Origin: Bigelowiella natans CCMP2755
Lineage: Eukaryota; Cercozoa; Chlorarachniophyceae
Assembly: GCA_000320545.1 (NCBI GenBank)
Contig: ADNK01002363.1
Coordinates: 91,145 to 155,144 of the forward strand
DNA length: 64,000 bases
Direction: 5' to 3'
The first letter of the stretch is position 1. Every line of letters begins with the position of its first letter. Made by a program: the position numbers and the translations under genes. The notes beneath the pieces were generated by a model. It was not told the DNA's origin. It was given only the letters and a program-made list of their open reading frames with translations, and ran no database searches. Shown in pieces: positions 1 to 12,999 of this stretch.

Positions 1-67
1 AAGTCTGACAATGAAAAGTGAAAGGACAGTAGAAATCATCAGTTTAAAAACACAAACTTATTGTCAG

Positions 68-502
68 GTATGTGCGGTAGATCCTACTCGCCAAACTTCC
101 TGTACATGTGGCCCAACGCGCAGATCAGCGTCATGGGAGGGCAGCAGGTGCTATTACCTCCAATCCAGAAAAAAGTGGCGTTGAGTGGGAAAGGGGGATC
201 GAATTGAGTGGATGTGCACTTGTAGCTGTTGTTCGCTCGTCTGTTGCGCGCTAGCTCCTTACTATGTTATTCCTTTTTTTTGTATCTAGGCGGCAAGTGT
301 GCTTTCCACCATCCAAAGGGATAATGCAAAACTGAGAGGAGAGGAGGTAGTGTGGGTCGGTGCTGTTAGTGGACTTTAATTCACTGAGAGAGAGTGATAC
401 GGAGGATGTCGACAACATGCACCATCACATATATTTATCAAAGTATAACCTACAATCCCCCATCCCCCTGATCTCGCGTCCTCCGCCCCGCCCCCCCCCC
501 TC

Positions 503-541
<39 letters not shown>

Positions 542-1122
542 CCACCTTCCCCCCCCTTCATCAACAATAGTGGAGCGACGAGCAGGTTGCAACCTTTGAG
601 AAACCTATTAAGGTATTGTTTCAAGCACATACCTTGTTCTGTATATTATGGTCGTTGTCATCATCACTATCAAGTCCATCAGTATTCCGCGTTAACACTC
701 TGATGTCATGTTTCTTATTTCTCATCCTATTTCTCCTCATACTCGATCTCTATCGTACTGTATTTTATCTCCACTTTGCAGGAAAAATACGAGACCGAGG
801 GGAACGCATACTATTCCTCAGCGAGATTGTGGGACGACGGCATCATCGATCCTGCGGACACGAGGAAGGTAATATAGATACAGTATTTTCAAAAACTGAT
901 AGCTGTAGCTCCCGCCACTTTTTTGACACCGATTTTTCTCAAGAACTTTTCGTCGAATAGAAAAACTTTTTCACGTTGTCACATGTCGCTTTTAATCATG
1001 GAAAGTGTTCTGTGTTCGTTTCTTAATGATCGTCGTATTTGGTGCAGGTTCTCGGTTTGTCCATCAGTGCTTCGCTCAACAAAACACCAAAAGATACCAC
1101 CTTTGGTGTATTCCGAATGTAG
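68..1122 (+). CDS. MCCC2: Methylcrotonoyl-CoA carboxylase beta subunit, C-terminal part (5' end outside window)
   Basis: Biotin-dependent carboxyltransferase subunit of mitochondrial leucine breakdown, converting 3-methylcrotonyl-CoA to 3-methylglutaconyl-CoA. Four terminal exons are visible: 68-147, 290-346, 782-868 and 1048-1122, all with GT-AG borders and compatible phases. They read [20 protein letters not shown] then [45 protein letters not shown] then IIDPADTRK, and [20 protein letters not shown] then VFRM and TAG. The CGRxYSPxFLYxWPNAxISVMGG block and the [19 protein letters not shown] block are diagnostic of the MCC beta family (known family pattern). The upstream exons lie left of the window. 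The introns contain a (CT)n run near 506-537. Recognition is strong; only the fragment's extent is limited by the window edge. Confidence 0.95.
506..537. repeat. (CT)n microsatellite in MCCC2 intron
   Basis: An uninterrupted CT dinucleotide run preceded by a C/T-rich stretch. It lies between the exons ending at 346 and starting at 782. Confidence 0.95.
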
Positions 1123-3078
1123 CTTCGTGATTTATTAACATCCCCTCAACAACATGCAACACGTTCTTTTGCTCATTCATTTTGATTAGCATCTTGGACA
1201 AAAAATAGATATGAGAGCAAAAGAGAATGCAGCACAAATCTGCCTTTCGCAAAAAGCATGTGGGCATGCCTCCAAGTGCATAGTGCATAAGGGTTTGCAA
1301 GCAGTGCATGCAAATTGCGCATGCCTGCTTCCGTGGCATGCAATGATGCATGAGATGCATGTGTAGGGTGCAATCACAACTTGGACACAGCTAGACAGAA
1401 AACATCGATGCTGCATCACACGTTGCGCGCGCGCACGCATGCAACGTGAAACACACACAGTCCAACCCAGACATCGATCGAAGTATCACAGCAGTGACAC
1501 GACTGGACGTCATCCCCAGTGTGTCCTGTGTGAATTGAAAAATGCAACCTAGCAAGCCTGGAAGCGCCTGCATTGCGGCGACACGAGACAAATGAACCAA
1601 TGAATGATGAATGACAATGCAGCATGCAAGCCAGCAAGCATGACCAGAAAGTTCATAGTGTCCTAGTGCGCAACACAGTAAGCTCTAGAGCTGGCAATGG
1701 ACAGCGACCCGCGAGAAGTTTGCACTGCTGCTGCTGGTGCGTCCAGCAGGCTAGCAGGTGTGCTGGCGTGTCTTGCGCGTTTTTGACTCATTTTGTCACT
1801 TTCTTGCACGCACATGGTCGTTGTGCTGTGTTGTGCACGCACACACGCTTGCCCTAACATTGCATGCCACATGGATGATGGGGCGGATGCCACGTTTTCG
1901 TTCTGCACGTGCACTTTGTCCAAGTGCACGCGTGCGCGCAACAGAATGCCTCACGTGCTTTGTCGGCACACGTGTTGTTGCCTGCGAGCTTGCTTGGCTT
2001 CGCAAACGCGTTTTTCACCAGTGGCGACACACCTCAATGGACCATGTGCACTTTGTCAATCATCGCGATGTCATCGAGGGCTTCAATTGCATCGAGGGTG
2101 TGAAGTCCAGTGCTGGCAACAGGGTGGCAAAGGGTTCAACACGCGTGAGTGAATGGGTTTCCAGTGGCACGGCGAAGTGCGGCTGCACGACTGACGAAGT
2201 GTTTTCAATGATGAAGTTGAACGAATGAAGGAACAGAGGAACGAACGAATCACTGAATGAAGCAGTTTCAATGCAATTGTTTCAATGGAGCAGTTGAAAG
2301 GACCTCCATTGGCAGACTGCCTTCGCTCTCGATGTCTGGAAACTCTCGCGAGATTCTTGTTGGAGATCTGGGTACCAAAAAGCGGCGATTTTCGTGCTGC
2401 CGATGATATTCTGGCCTAAACCAAGTAATTTCACCGATGGGAAAACCGGTGAAAAGGAATTCCCCGTAGACTACCTCAAAATGATTCAATGCAAAAACGG
2501 CCTCAGACGACCAATTGATCACTTTTCCAGGTGCGCAACGGCCCGGACTTATGGTTCTTCACCGGCAGACCTAAATTAAAATATCGGTATAATTTCTGAA
2601 TTTTCCCGTTAATGGCGGATGATTCCACAGCAAAAGGGCTGCGTTGTCCCCGATTTGGCATGGGTGCTCCATCTCTTTCTTGTTTCTATGGCAGACGATG
2701 TTGCATGAAGTTTGAAAGAACTTGATAAGCACCGCAAAGGTCAGCTTGTAAATCATAATGATGCGACATCCATATTTCCTTGTCGCAGGTAATAATTATT
2801 GTAGACCTTTCGGGATAAACAATAAGCGGAGGAAGCTACCACCAGAAGGCAACAGCCCGAGTAAACCCGCGAAAGAAGAAGTAGCGAGCGTTACAGGGTC
2901 CGTGTGTGTTCTCTATGCCTTTCTTTGATGCTATCAGTCTAGCCTGTGTCTACTAACCTGTGTCTAACTTCTTCGCATTCTTTGCGACTTTGCCACCGCA
3001 GAAGTTATGTTGCTCAATCTTAATACTCATCCCAAATATGTCTTCAGCGAAGCCTCATCTATTCATCTACCATTAACG
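1123..3078. other. Intergenic region with palindrome-rich island A (about 1190-2330)
   Basis: No convincing gene was found. From about 1190 to 2330 the sequence is GC-richer than the flanks, poor in microsatellites and dense in TGCATG, GCATGC, CACGTG and GCGCGC words. Overlapping open frames on both strands (for example 1758-2228 + and 1663-1941 -) have no domain signature and no splice logic, so I do not call them genes. Near 2205-2260 there is a GAATGAA/GAACGAAC-type repeat resembling, in reverse complement, the start of the island at 26 kb. From 2330 to 3000 I see ordinary intergenic sequence and probably the promoter/5' UTR of the glycine decarboxylase gene. An acceptor-like CAG ends at 3001. 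Confidence 0.6.
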
Positions 3079-5054
3079 ATGATGGCCACAAGAAGAATGT
3101 TGCCAAAAGCTCGGGGGAATATATCTCGGAGATCTGCACTAGTTAAGGTTAGATGCTATCATCCTCCTCAGGTGCCCGATCTTAACATGTGTTAATACGT
3201 AATTTGGCAGACGCGATGTATGAGCACTTCTCTGGAATCCAAACACCTTTATGGCCCCACTGATAACTTTGTAAAACGACACATTGGTCCAGAGGAGAAA
3301 GAGATGAAGGAGATGCTCAAAGTAAAGGAATTAAACTCTCATACTTGAGGCACCTCTGATAATTTGACAAATATTAGACGCTCGAAGTAAATTCTCTTGA
3401 TGAACTTATGGAGCACATCGTCCCTAAGTCTATCCGTTCCTATTCGGTAAGAACTTGTTTGAATTTGGATTTTTTAGCCCGCAATTTTGACAACACGGTA
3501 TTGTTTTCAGGAGTTGAAATGCCCAACGAATATGGGTGAATCGGAGGCTCTCGAAATGTTTCAAGTATGTAGTGTTCGTGCTTCCATATACCGCTCATAC
3601 GATTAACACAAATAAAATCCCACAGGAAATGATGGGAAAGAACGAAATCTACAAATCATTCATCGGCTCAGGCTACTACGATACCATCACTCCTTCCGTC
3701 ATTCTCCGAAACCTTCTAGAAAACCCTGCTTGGTACACCCCCTACACACCGTACCAGGTAATGTAAAAACGTGCCATAATTAGGAGATAACCCCTTGGAC
3801 CAGATTATTTACAAGAAAAAACGCTTTCAGTCACTTTCTTTGTTCAGATAATTGAATATCTGAGTCACTATATGGCATGTTATCAAATGTGATTCACCTT
3901 TCCTGCTAGGCCGAAATCTCTCAAGGCCGTCTGGAGATGCTGCTCAACTTCCAAACAATGGTAGTAGTTTGAATTTGCCAAATATATTTCTATGCCTAGA
4001 AATGTATGGTACGGTTGAGCTAGCTTGCGAAAATCTTCAGTACTGTGTCTCTGCTGCATGCAGTTCGTTCCCTTTTGTTCGGGTGTCACTCAATCAACTT
4101 CCCTCAGGTTGGTGACCTCACTGGTACTGGATTTGCAAACGCTTCTCTCCTTGATGAGGCCACCGCTGCAGCTGAAGCTATGACGATGTGCATCAACACA
4201 TCGAAGAAGGGCCAGACCAAGTTCTACGTTGGCACTGATCTCCACCCGCAGACGATTGAAGTAGTTCTGTCTCGCGCTGAGCACTACGACTGCGACTTAG
4301 AAATCTGTGCTCCAGAAAATATGGATTTCTCTAAAGGTCATTGCTTCATCTCTCTATACACATAATTAACTACACATAGTAAATACAATTGGAACTGTCA
4401 ATTTCTCTCTATTTCTCTCTCCCCCCCTCTCTCTCTTTCTCCTCTTGACTCCCATTGTGTTTACTACGAGCAGGTGACGTAATCGGAGTGCTTCTCCAGT
4501 ATCCCAACACTACAGGGGCGGTGTTTGACTACACCGAGCTCATCTCCGCAGCGAAGGAGGCAGGATCCAAGGTGGTGGTTGCGAGTGATCTGCTCGCTTC
4601 CACCGTGCTAAAGCCTGCTGGGGAATTCGGTAGTGACGTGGTGGTAGGGTCGAGCCAGCGATTTGGAGTCCCAATGGGCTTTGGCGGTCCACATGCTGCG
4701 TTCTTTGCATGCAACCAGCAGTTCATGCGTAAGATGCCAGGGCGTGTAATTGGCGTGTCGAAAGACTCCCGAGGAAGGCCAGCCCTCCGCATGACCATGC
4801 AGACCCGCGAGCAGCACATCCGTCGCGACAAGGCCACGTCCAACATCTGCACCGCTCAGGCGCTTCTGGCAAACATGGCGGCTGCTTACGGGATCTACCA
4901 TGGACCCGACGGACTGAAGAATATCGGGTCGAAAGTGCACGGGATGACCAAGGTGACAGAAGCTGGCCTGGCGAAACTAGGCTTTGGTTCAAAGCACGCA
5001 GATTACTTCGATACGCTCCATATTGACACCTCAGCTGTCAACGGTATTATTATT

Positions 5055-5085
<31 letters not shown>

Positions 5086-6755
5086 CGACATAGTAAAGAG
5101 TTGGTGATAGGTAATTTGGGGAAATTAGTATGATTACGAGGAAGATGCTGTTAGGTAGGCTGCTGGAATAATACAGCAGAGCTGCTGCTCTTATACACGA
5201 ATAATCTCCTGTCAGGAGGCTCCGATGCTGTCGTCAAAGCTGCATTGGAGAGGAAGATGAACCTTCGCAAGATCGATGAGAACTCTGTTTGTGTGTCCAT
5301 GGATGAAACTACAAAGCCGGCTGACATCAATAATCTTCTCTCTGCTTTTGCAATGGCCAAGACGGGGAATGACACCCTTCCGACAGGTTGTGGTGGTGGT
5401 GGTGGTGGTGGTGGTTCAATGAGAGGAGAGAGCAGGCACGGGGAGAGGATGATGTATGTTGTATGCTAAGAGAACTAGAGAGAGTAGATATTATGTATCA
5501 GGTAGTAGAGCCATCACATAAGTATCAAGTGCTCTCTCTCCCCCTCTCTCTCCGCTCTCCTTCACGCTTCTCCCTAATCTCTTCTTATGCTAGTACTACG
5601 TCCGTTCAATAATTAATGAATTCGTTGATAGGTGTGGATGCGGAGTCTCTTTCATCGAGCACCGACACCACCGTCTCGGCCAAGTTTGCACGGTCTACTG
5701 AGTTCATGACCCATCCTGTTTTCAATTCGCATCACTCCGAGACTAACATGATGCGGTACCTCAACAAGCTCTCTTCTAAGGTACTATTACCAAATTATTG
5801 GCAGTTGTTGAATGGTGTGAATTATTTATCATTGCATGTGGTAATTAATCAATAAGTGACATTTGAAAAAGTAGTTACTGACAACGTACTATAAATAACC
5901 GCAGGACCTGGGTCTGCAAACGGCCATGATCCCTCTCGGATCCTGTACAATGAAGCTGAACGCTGCCTCAGAGATGATCCCTGTGTCCTGGCCTACCGTT
6001 GGCAAGCTCCACCCTTTCGCACCTGTCGAGCAAGTGCAGGGATATATGCAGATGATGCAGGAGATGATCGACGATCTTGCGGACATCACGGGATTCCACA
6101 CGGTGTCGCTGCAGCCAAACGCAGGCTCGCAGGGCGAATACCTTGGGCTTAAGGTCATCGCAGCCTATCACAAGGATAATGGTGAGGCTCATAGGAACGT
6201 GTGTATCATCCCCGTCTCCGCACACGGTGAGTATTTCTATAAGATGAAACCTATTCTGTCGTCGTCATCATCGTTGTCAATATCATCATCATCATCATCA
6301 CACTATCATCATCACTGTAGATCTTGAGGTCTTCTGCTTCATTGCACTACTACCTGTTACTAGATGCCTGATGGTTGTTACTTCCTGGTGCTACTACTGC
6401 TACTACTGCTACTACTACTACTACTACTAACTACTCACAGGGACCAACCCCGCCTCCGCTGTTATGTCTGGCATGCGTGTTGTTACTGTCAAGTGTGATG
6501 ACTTGGGGAATGTAGACTTTGATGATCTCACGGCCAAGGTAATTGCTTACATCGCTCTGTTGCAGCCCCTTTCTTCTTCTTGGCGAAATACGAGCTAAGT
6601 TGGTTTTTTATGCACAATGATGATGTTAACGTTGTTCTTTCCATCCACGCCTCCTTCCTCCTTTGTGTTGCGTGCTGTCTCTTCTCCGCCTGTAGGTTGA
6701 GAAGCACAGTGATAACCTTTCTGCGCTCATGATCACGTAAGTAAAGAACAACAAA

Positions 6756-6788
<33 letters not shown>

Positions 6789-7222
6789 CAGGAACTGTAA
6801 CAGTAGTAGGAAGTTTTAGTGACAACAACAGACAATATCGTTCTATCTACCCTATCTACCATCTTCATCAAAATCATACTCATCATCCTAAGCATTTGCT
6901 TGGTGCAATCAGAATCATGACCTCTTCTGATCACTCCCCCCCTTCTATCCCTCAGTTATCCATCCACTCACGGGGTGTTCGAAAGCAACGTCAAGGAAGT
7001 TTGTGAACTTATCCACAAACACGGCGGCCAAGTTTATATGGATGGCGCTAATATGAATGCACAGGTAAGGTTTTAGTGATAGCAGTAGTAAGTAGTAGTA
7101 GTAGTAGTAGTATAGTAGTAGTATAGGGTATAGAGTGGAGTTAAAAATGTGTGTGTGTTCACACTTTGTACATAACAAAAAGGATCGCTGATATACACGG
7201 GAATCTCTCGCTCTCTCTGTCT

Positions 7223-7258
<36 letters not shown>

Positions 7259-7499
7259 ATATATATGTGCATATATATAATATAATTATATATAAAATGC
7301 AAAAGGTGGGTCTGTGTTCCCCCGGAGGCATCGGGGCCGATGTTTGCCACTTGAACCTCCACAAAACCTTCGCCATTCCTCACGGAGGTGGAGGACCAGG
7401 AATGGGCCCAATTGGTGTTGCTAAGCAGCTGGCGCCCTTCCTCCCAAACCATATCAATGCTCCAAACTCTGGAGGTATTTATATGTATTCGCAATAGCG

Positions 7500-7531
<32 letters not shown>

Positions 7532-8602
7532 CCTGTTGGTCGTTCATCTTTTAAAAAAAAAACGTCACCACGATCTCTTCCATCATAAATAAAATAAAAT
7601 CATCACCATGCTCCATATTCTTCATCATCGTTATCATTATTTGCCACTACATCCTTCATTGATTGTGATATTATTATTATGATCATCATCATCATCATCG
7701 AAGGTGACAAGCCTGTGAGGGCTATCACTGCAGCCCCCTTTTCCAGTGGGTCTATTCTCCCAATCTCCTATATGTACATCAGAATGATGGGATCGGATGG
7801 GCTCAAACTGGTACTACTGCGTACGTGCATCCCGCAGCTTCTTTCTAGTGAAGAGAGGGGAAGGGGGAGGGGGGGCGCCAGTCCAGAACAAAATATGGAT
7901 GCGATCTGAGATGTATTGAAAACAGTTTTGTGCTCACACCACCACACTTTCGCTTGTCACCATATCATTATTATCATCATCATCATCATCATCACTTCTC
8001 CATGATTCAGGCTTCTGAGGTTGCTATCCTCAACGCAAACTACATGGCGGAACGCCTCCGAGGCCACTTCAACATTCTGTAATACGTAGTAGGAGCAATT
8101 AGTCTTTTCTTTCGAGAATTTGAGAGATGATGGTATTCTGGTATTGTTTCACCACAATAATACACGGAAATAACCACAATAATACATGAAAATAATTAAC
8201 TAGCTGATATCATAGCATATCATTCATTCACTTATCCATCCTTCATCGGGAGTAGGCGTAATAAGGAGGTTGATTTAAAACATTGTCGTCCCCCTCCCAC
8301 CCTGCCCTCCCCATCCTGTCCTACCACCCGTTGATGTAGATACACCGGAGAGTCCGGATTCGTCGCACATGAGTTTATACTTGACTTACGCGAATTCAAG
8401 AAGCACGGCATCACTGAGGAGGACGTAGCTAAGCGCCTCCAGGACTTCAACTTGCACGCTCCAACTATGAGTTGGCCTGTTGTCGGTACGCTTATGGTAG
8501 AGCCAACGGAATCAGAGTCTATGGAGGAGTGTGACCGTTTATGCGATGCCCTTATCAAGATAAGAGAAGAGATACAAGAGGTAGGTGTGTAGGTAGGTAG
8601 GT

Positions 8603-8641
<39 letters not shown>

Positions 8642-9195
8642 AGTTACTTTCTTCTTTGTTCTACTTCGTCTGCATGTGGACATATATCGAAGAAGCAATG
8701 ATGATCATGATGAAGATAATGGTATTATTATAGTTCTTGAGCTTTCTGCTGATGTATTTATCCTATGTACCTCCTCCCTTCCTCCTCCTCTTCCAACTTC
8801 TCCACATGTATAGATCATAGATGGCAAGGCGGATAAAGACAATAATGTCCTCAAGCACGCTCCTCACACTGCGGATGTATGTATTACCTTCGCGAAAATT
8901 AGATCATCATCGTCACCAGCATCATCATCGTCATCGTCATCGTCATCGTGCTGTATGTATGTTATGAACTAGATGCATTATCCATCTGACCGTCTTATTT
9001 TTATTACTATTATTATTATTATTCTCTTTTTTATTCTTTGTCTTGTTTCGTTTGTTAGGCTTGCCTCGCTGACGACTGGGACCGGCCATACAGCCGAGAG
9101 AAAGCTGCTTACCCTCTCAAGTAAGTTAGCTCCGTCCTCCGTGCATGGAAAATATTACCGCAAACCCGTTGCAGTCATCGTTGCTCTGTTTTAGT

Positions 9196-9249
<54 letters not shown>

Positions 9250-9436
9250 TGCGTTGGTTGGTTTGGAAATGCGTTTGTAACAATTTTGATGTTTGATGTT
9301 TTCTTCTTTCTCTCTGCCACAACACAGATACCTTGTGGATAACAAGTTCTGGCCTACTGTGGGGCGCCTTGACAATGTATACGGTGATCGTAATCCTGTG
9401 TGCTCTTGTCCTCCATTAGAGGCGTACGAGGATTAG
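3079..9436 (+). CDS. GLDC: Glycine decarboxylase P-protein (glycine cleavage system), mitochondrial, 21 exons
   Basis: PLP-dependent P-protein of the mitochondrial glycine cleavage system; it decarboxylates glycine and passes the aminomethyl group to H-protein. Exons: 3079-3147, 3211-3321, 3378-3446, 3511-3564, 3626-3757, 3910-3960, 4108-4336, 4474-5043, 5216-5386, 5632-5780, 5905-6226, 6441-6538, 6696-6736, 6956-7064, 7306-7474, 7704-7810, 8011-8078, 8340-8580, 8814-8876, 9059-9120, 9328-9436. They sum to 2994 nt, 997 aa, normal for a eukaryotic P-protein. The N terminus [18 protein letters not shown] looks like a mitochondrial presequence; an in-frame ATG at 3007 would add 24 residues. Visible family blocks include [39 protein letters not shown] and [30 protein letters not shown] contains the PLP lysine, about Lys745. 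Two introns use weaker donors (GTCATT after 4336, GTTGTG after 5386). Very sure of identity; the exact start is less sure. Confidence 0.97.
5044..5080. repeat. (TAT/AAT)n tract at the 5' end of a GLDC intron
   Basis: TAT and AAT trinucleotide repeats begin at the donor site after 5043, so the GT of the intron is the first part of the repeat. Confidence 0.85.
7223..7253. repeat. (CA)n microsatellite in GLDC intron
   Basis: A CA dinucleotide run followed by an AT-rich ATATATATGTGC stretch, just before the acceptor at 7305. Confidence 0.95.
8609..8639. repeat. (GT)n microsatellite in GLDC intron
   Basis: A GT run that starts within 30 bases of the donor following 8580, preceded by GTAGG repeats. 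Confidence 0.95.
9201..9242. repeat. (GT)n microsatellite in the last GLDC intron
   Basis: About twenty GT units in the intron between exons ending at 9120 and starting at 9328. Confidence 0.95.
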
Positions 9437-10847
9437 AAGTAGTAGGGCGAGGCATTATGATATCAGCGTACAAAAGAGATCAAGATCAAAAGTGATCAAG
9501 ATCAAAAGTTTAATTACACGTTATTTTTTCGGTTATTACACTCAATCAATCAGAATAAAACCTTTGATTTGAATGCCATGCAGAGTGATATTGTATTTGC
9601 AAGAGCATATGCGCACCTAGGCCAATTGCGGATAGACTGTGTGGCTGTAGGCATTGCACCGCTGCGCGTGTAACAGCCATGTCTAGTAGACATGCCTGCG
9701 CTAGCGTTGCCTGCCTCTTAGTGCGATGGTCATTTTGACAAACTGTCCTGCATGTGACCATGTTGTGTTAACGTTGTGAGTTGTACGTGCGGCTGTCCAC
9801 GTGAATATTCATATTTATTCCGTCTAGCTAGTAGCCTTAGTTGCTAGCCTGTTGTTGCTGTGCTGGCGGTTACATCTGGCAGATATCACCATGTTCGTTC
9901 GCGCACGGCAGCTGCGCATGTACTGCTGTACGTAGATGTGCACATCGACGTAACATGCATCTAGAACTTGAGATATGATGAGGCAGCCAGCCAATAGCTA
10001 GAGCTTCTGGCACTGCTGGCACACGCCAGCTGTGCGCATCGGCTCAGCTGTGTATTGTAGTATGATGCATGCAGAGCATGTCAGGACAATCTCCACACTC
10101 TAGCACTCGCTAGCTCGAGCTATTTATCGTGCGGCTCGCGAGCTGCCATCGCATGTACCGCGTTTACTGTGACTTATATTCATGGAACGCGCTGGACGCT
10201 ACATATCTGATGCAAAGCTAGAAAGGGTGGCCATAGCAAGAACCACTTTTCGATCGTCGTCGTTCTAAATATATGGAGCATATTCGAGCTTCCTCGATTA
10301 CATGTGAGCCCCGGTACTTAAAATATTTGATATTCTTTACTTAATTTTCATTGATCAAGTTAACGTAACACATACATACGTGATATCGATATACTTGCCG
10401 CATCATTTACTCTGTGCTGTAGCGGCAAGCGGCGATGACAGACTTACTATACATTTTCTGAAAGTGCTTGTTGTTGTTCAAGGATCATATGTTATTATCT
10501 CCATTCTTCATCTCGATTTTTACTCAAGTTCATAGTAGTCCGCAGCTGGCTCCGGGCTTTGCAACCCAGGAAACAGAAGGGCACCCAATCCGGCCACCTT
10601 ATAAGGAAAAGTATTAAAAAAACAAATATTTAAGTATGTCTTTTGAAGATCCAACTTTTGCTGAACGCACACAGCGGTATTGGTGAATGAATTACTACCA
10701 ACGCAAAGCTGCCTATACTGACAATCGCCACTCGACGAGCAATAGATGAGTACCGCAGGTCCTGACCCTAATTGGAGATGAAGGTTACTTTCGAAGTATC
10801 ATCATCTTTGCCCTTACAGGCCATGATAACTAGCTTTGAAGCATCTT
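9437..10847. other. Convergent intergenic region with palindrome-rich island B (about 9560-10160)
   Basis: This lies between two convergent gene ends. The first hundred bases contain a short direct repeat of GATCAAGATCAAAAGT type (9479-9510). About 9560-10160 has the island texture: GCATGC, CTAGC, AGCTAG and GAGCTC-like words and few microsatellites. From 10200 to 10847 I see only AT-richer sequence with no gene. Confidence 0.6.
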
Positions 10848-11952
10848 TCAAACCGGTTGAGAAATAACAACCTCTGCAAGTTCTAATTCCTCATTCACTG
10901 ATTCCAATTCAGGTCTTAAGGGCTGTTCCGGTGCGGGACTTGCTCTTGTTAGCTCCTTTGCATATTTCCACAATTCTTCTTCCATCTTTGCAGTTGAACC
11001 CTTGAAGATACAGAATTATACTACTTAGCTAAGAGCTTTTAGACAAACATAATATCCAATATGATATATTTGAGTGAATATATTATGTCTGTGCATGTCT
11101 ATTTGTAAAATCACGCCTCTTACAAGCCAACGACTATTTCAACTCTGTTAAAAGTTTTGAACGACTGTAAGAATGATGGAAATGTCATACCTGGAGCGGG
11201 AGCAGATCTGGATCAAACTTTGCCTTCTCCAGATCCAAACCTAGCCGAATTGCGTTACCTAAGCTTTGTTGCGCCTTGGTCAAGTCGCCAAACCTCAGAA
11301 ATATGCATGCACTGTTCCAGAATGCAGCCTAAGTGAGTAGTTATGTTTGTATTAATTCGGCTGGAAACATAATCAAATAAGGAAAAATTGCGCAAAATCT
11401 AGCATTTTGTTGACCTGTCTCTGCTCGATAGTAACAAAATCACTTGGAAGCTGGATCACCTAACGACACATGAATAATTATCATGCATGGAGTAAAAGGA
11501 CATACCAACTAGTGATTAGTTGGTTTGGATGGGCAATACCTTTTGGAAGGCAAGCAAGCTTGCTTGAGGATTATTTCGTGCACATTTTCTGCCCTCTTCT
11601 AGAATCTCTGCTACATCGATAGCACCGTTGTTTGGGTCATGTGCCATCCCTGCTACAACTGCACCCTGATCACTATTCACCCTGAAACTTATTTTGCGAT
11701 TCGAGGGCATGATGCGCATTCTCGTTGTCGGTCCAGTAACCTGAGAAATTATGTTGGAGCGCGCTTTTAACTCCTGAACTGGATGCATAGGGAAACTACT
11801 AATTGTATTACGCTGGGCCAAGAATCCGCATTTGTGCTGCGAAGACGATTAAATATTTGTGTGGATCGGAATTGTTGAGAGCATGGTGGCTTCGCCGCGA
11901 AAGCGGACGAAAATAGCAGCACTGCCAGTCCATGTGCTCCCCTGGATGGCAT
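10848..11952 (-). CDS. TPR-like protein with plastid-type bipartite targeting signal, 225 aa
   Basis: Five minus-strand exons: 11812-11952, 11540-11740, 11415-11459, 11191-11328 and 10848-11000 (678 nt, exact phase closure). The middle reads like plant/algal chloroplast tetratricopeptide proteins: AIDVAEILEEGRKCARNNPQ, LLAFQKVIQLPSDFVTIEQR, QAAFWNSACIFLRFGDLTKA and LEKAKFDPDLLPLQG match the pattern E.QAALYNLAC...G....AL..L..AL..G.D.....TDPDL..L (family knowledge, from memory). The N terminus MPSRGAHGLAVLLFSSAFAA, then KPPCSQQFRSTQIFNRLRS, is a hydrophobic core ending SSA-FAA followed by a basic, acid-poor stretch. This is the ASAFAP-like presequence layout of secondary red plastids. A second possible start uses a donor near 11956 with an acceptor at 11837, but it would lose this presequence. 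Function beyond TPR scaffolding is unknown. Confidence 0.7.
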
Positions 11953-12999
11953 TCTCACAAGAAGAACAGCTTTCCTGCTTAAAGTATAAATATATGTCCC
12001 AATAGCCATTAGAATAACAACACTGTATCGAGAGAAGTCAAATTTGTTCATTATCATCACCATCATCATCATTAACCACCACCACCACCGCCACAGATAA
12101 CAAACCTAAGGCTCGGAGCGAGTTCTCTTCGCGTGTATTCCTGTGTCCGCTTCTTATGGATGGCTGTTTTCAAAAAACGCAGGCCATTTTCACTATAAGA
12201 TAAACAAAAACTTGAAACGCACGTTTGCAGACCGCCATCACGGATAAAATCGCAGAGAAGCCGTGAAAAGAGAGTGAAACGTATGAGATTTTCGTAATAT
12301 GAAATCGCCAATGGTGCCTTGGGATGGGTTCTTCAATTTGAACGCGCGCTTACTTGAAAGCGCCTTTTCAGCAGTTTCAGATACAAGTTCTGGCTTTCTG
12401 GTAGAAGTTTAAGTATCTATTTACATGAATATTTAAAATAAATCTCCCTAAAGTATTGTCGTTATTCATAAACAAAATCCTTTAGGCATTAATTAGCACA
12501 TCTAGTACATATATCTGGTTGAAATGAAATCTCATTCAAATTCTTAAATCTGTGGTTAAAGAATGCATTCAGATCCCATTGAAATTTCAAAATTTTCATG
12601 TCGCCAAACTAAAACTAATTCCATCTTTTCAAAAAGTCATGAAAAGCTCCTCTACGGCTGAATTAACAACATTAAGACCATCCTGATAAGTGGTAATGGG
12701 CTCTATCTTCTCGGAGTCTCTTCGAGACAGGCTTTAAACTCCAGCATATTTCAATTTTTGGACAAAGTCTCGGAAGGATCTCTGAGGAATCTCCTGGCCT
12801 CTCCAGCCTGGTAATAAATCGGTTTTGGAACCAACGTCTTTGGGCACTGAAACGACTCACATCCCAAATCTAGGAAACCCCCTACCACAAAACGGTGAAA
12901 AAGACGAAAAATAAGGTTTGAAATCATGTGCAATGGGGAAGATGCAAATGAGTGACATAGTACATAATGAACACGACACACACCCTGCTGTTTCTGCAG
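11953..12999. other. Divergent intergenic region
   Basis: This lies between divergent starts at 11952 (minus) and 13000 (plus). It is AT-rich, with a CATCAT/CCACCA run near 12055-12090. Open frames on the minus strand (12072-12311, 12672-13203) have no recognisable domain or splice support. It presumably holds both promoters and 5' UTRs; no TATA-type box was clear enough to call. Confidence 0.5.

Noticed and set aside
1758-2228. 156-codon plus-strand open frame in island A
   Set aside because: Overlaps other frames of similar length on both strands in a stop-poor, palindrome-rich region; Cys/His/Arg-rich composition and no domain or splice support.
11767-12072. N-terminal extension MAIGTYIYTLSRKAVLL joined to 11836 for the TPR gene
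   Set aside because: Phase-compatible, but it removes the presequence exon, whose own intron (11741-11811) has better splice sites and also closes in phase.
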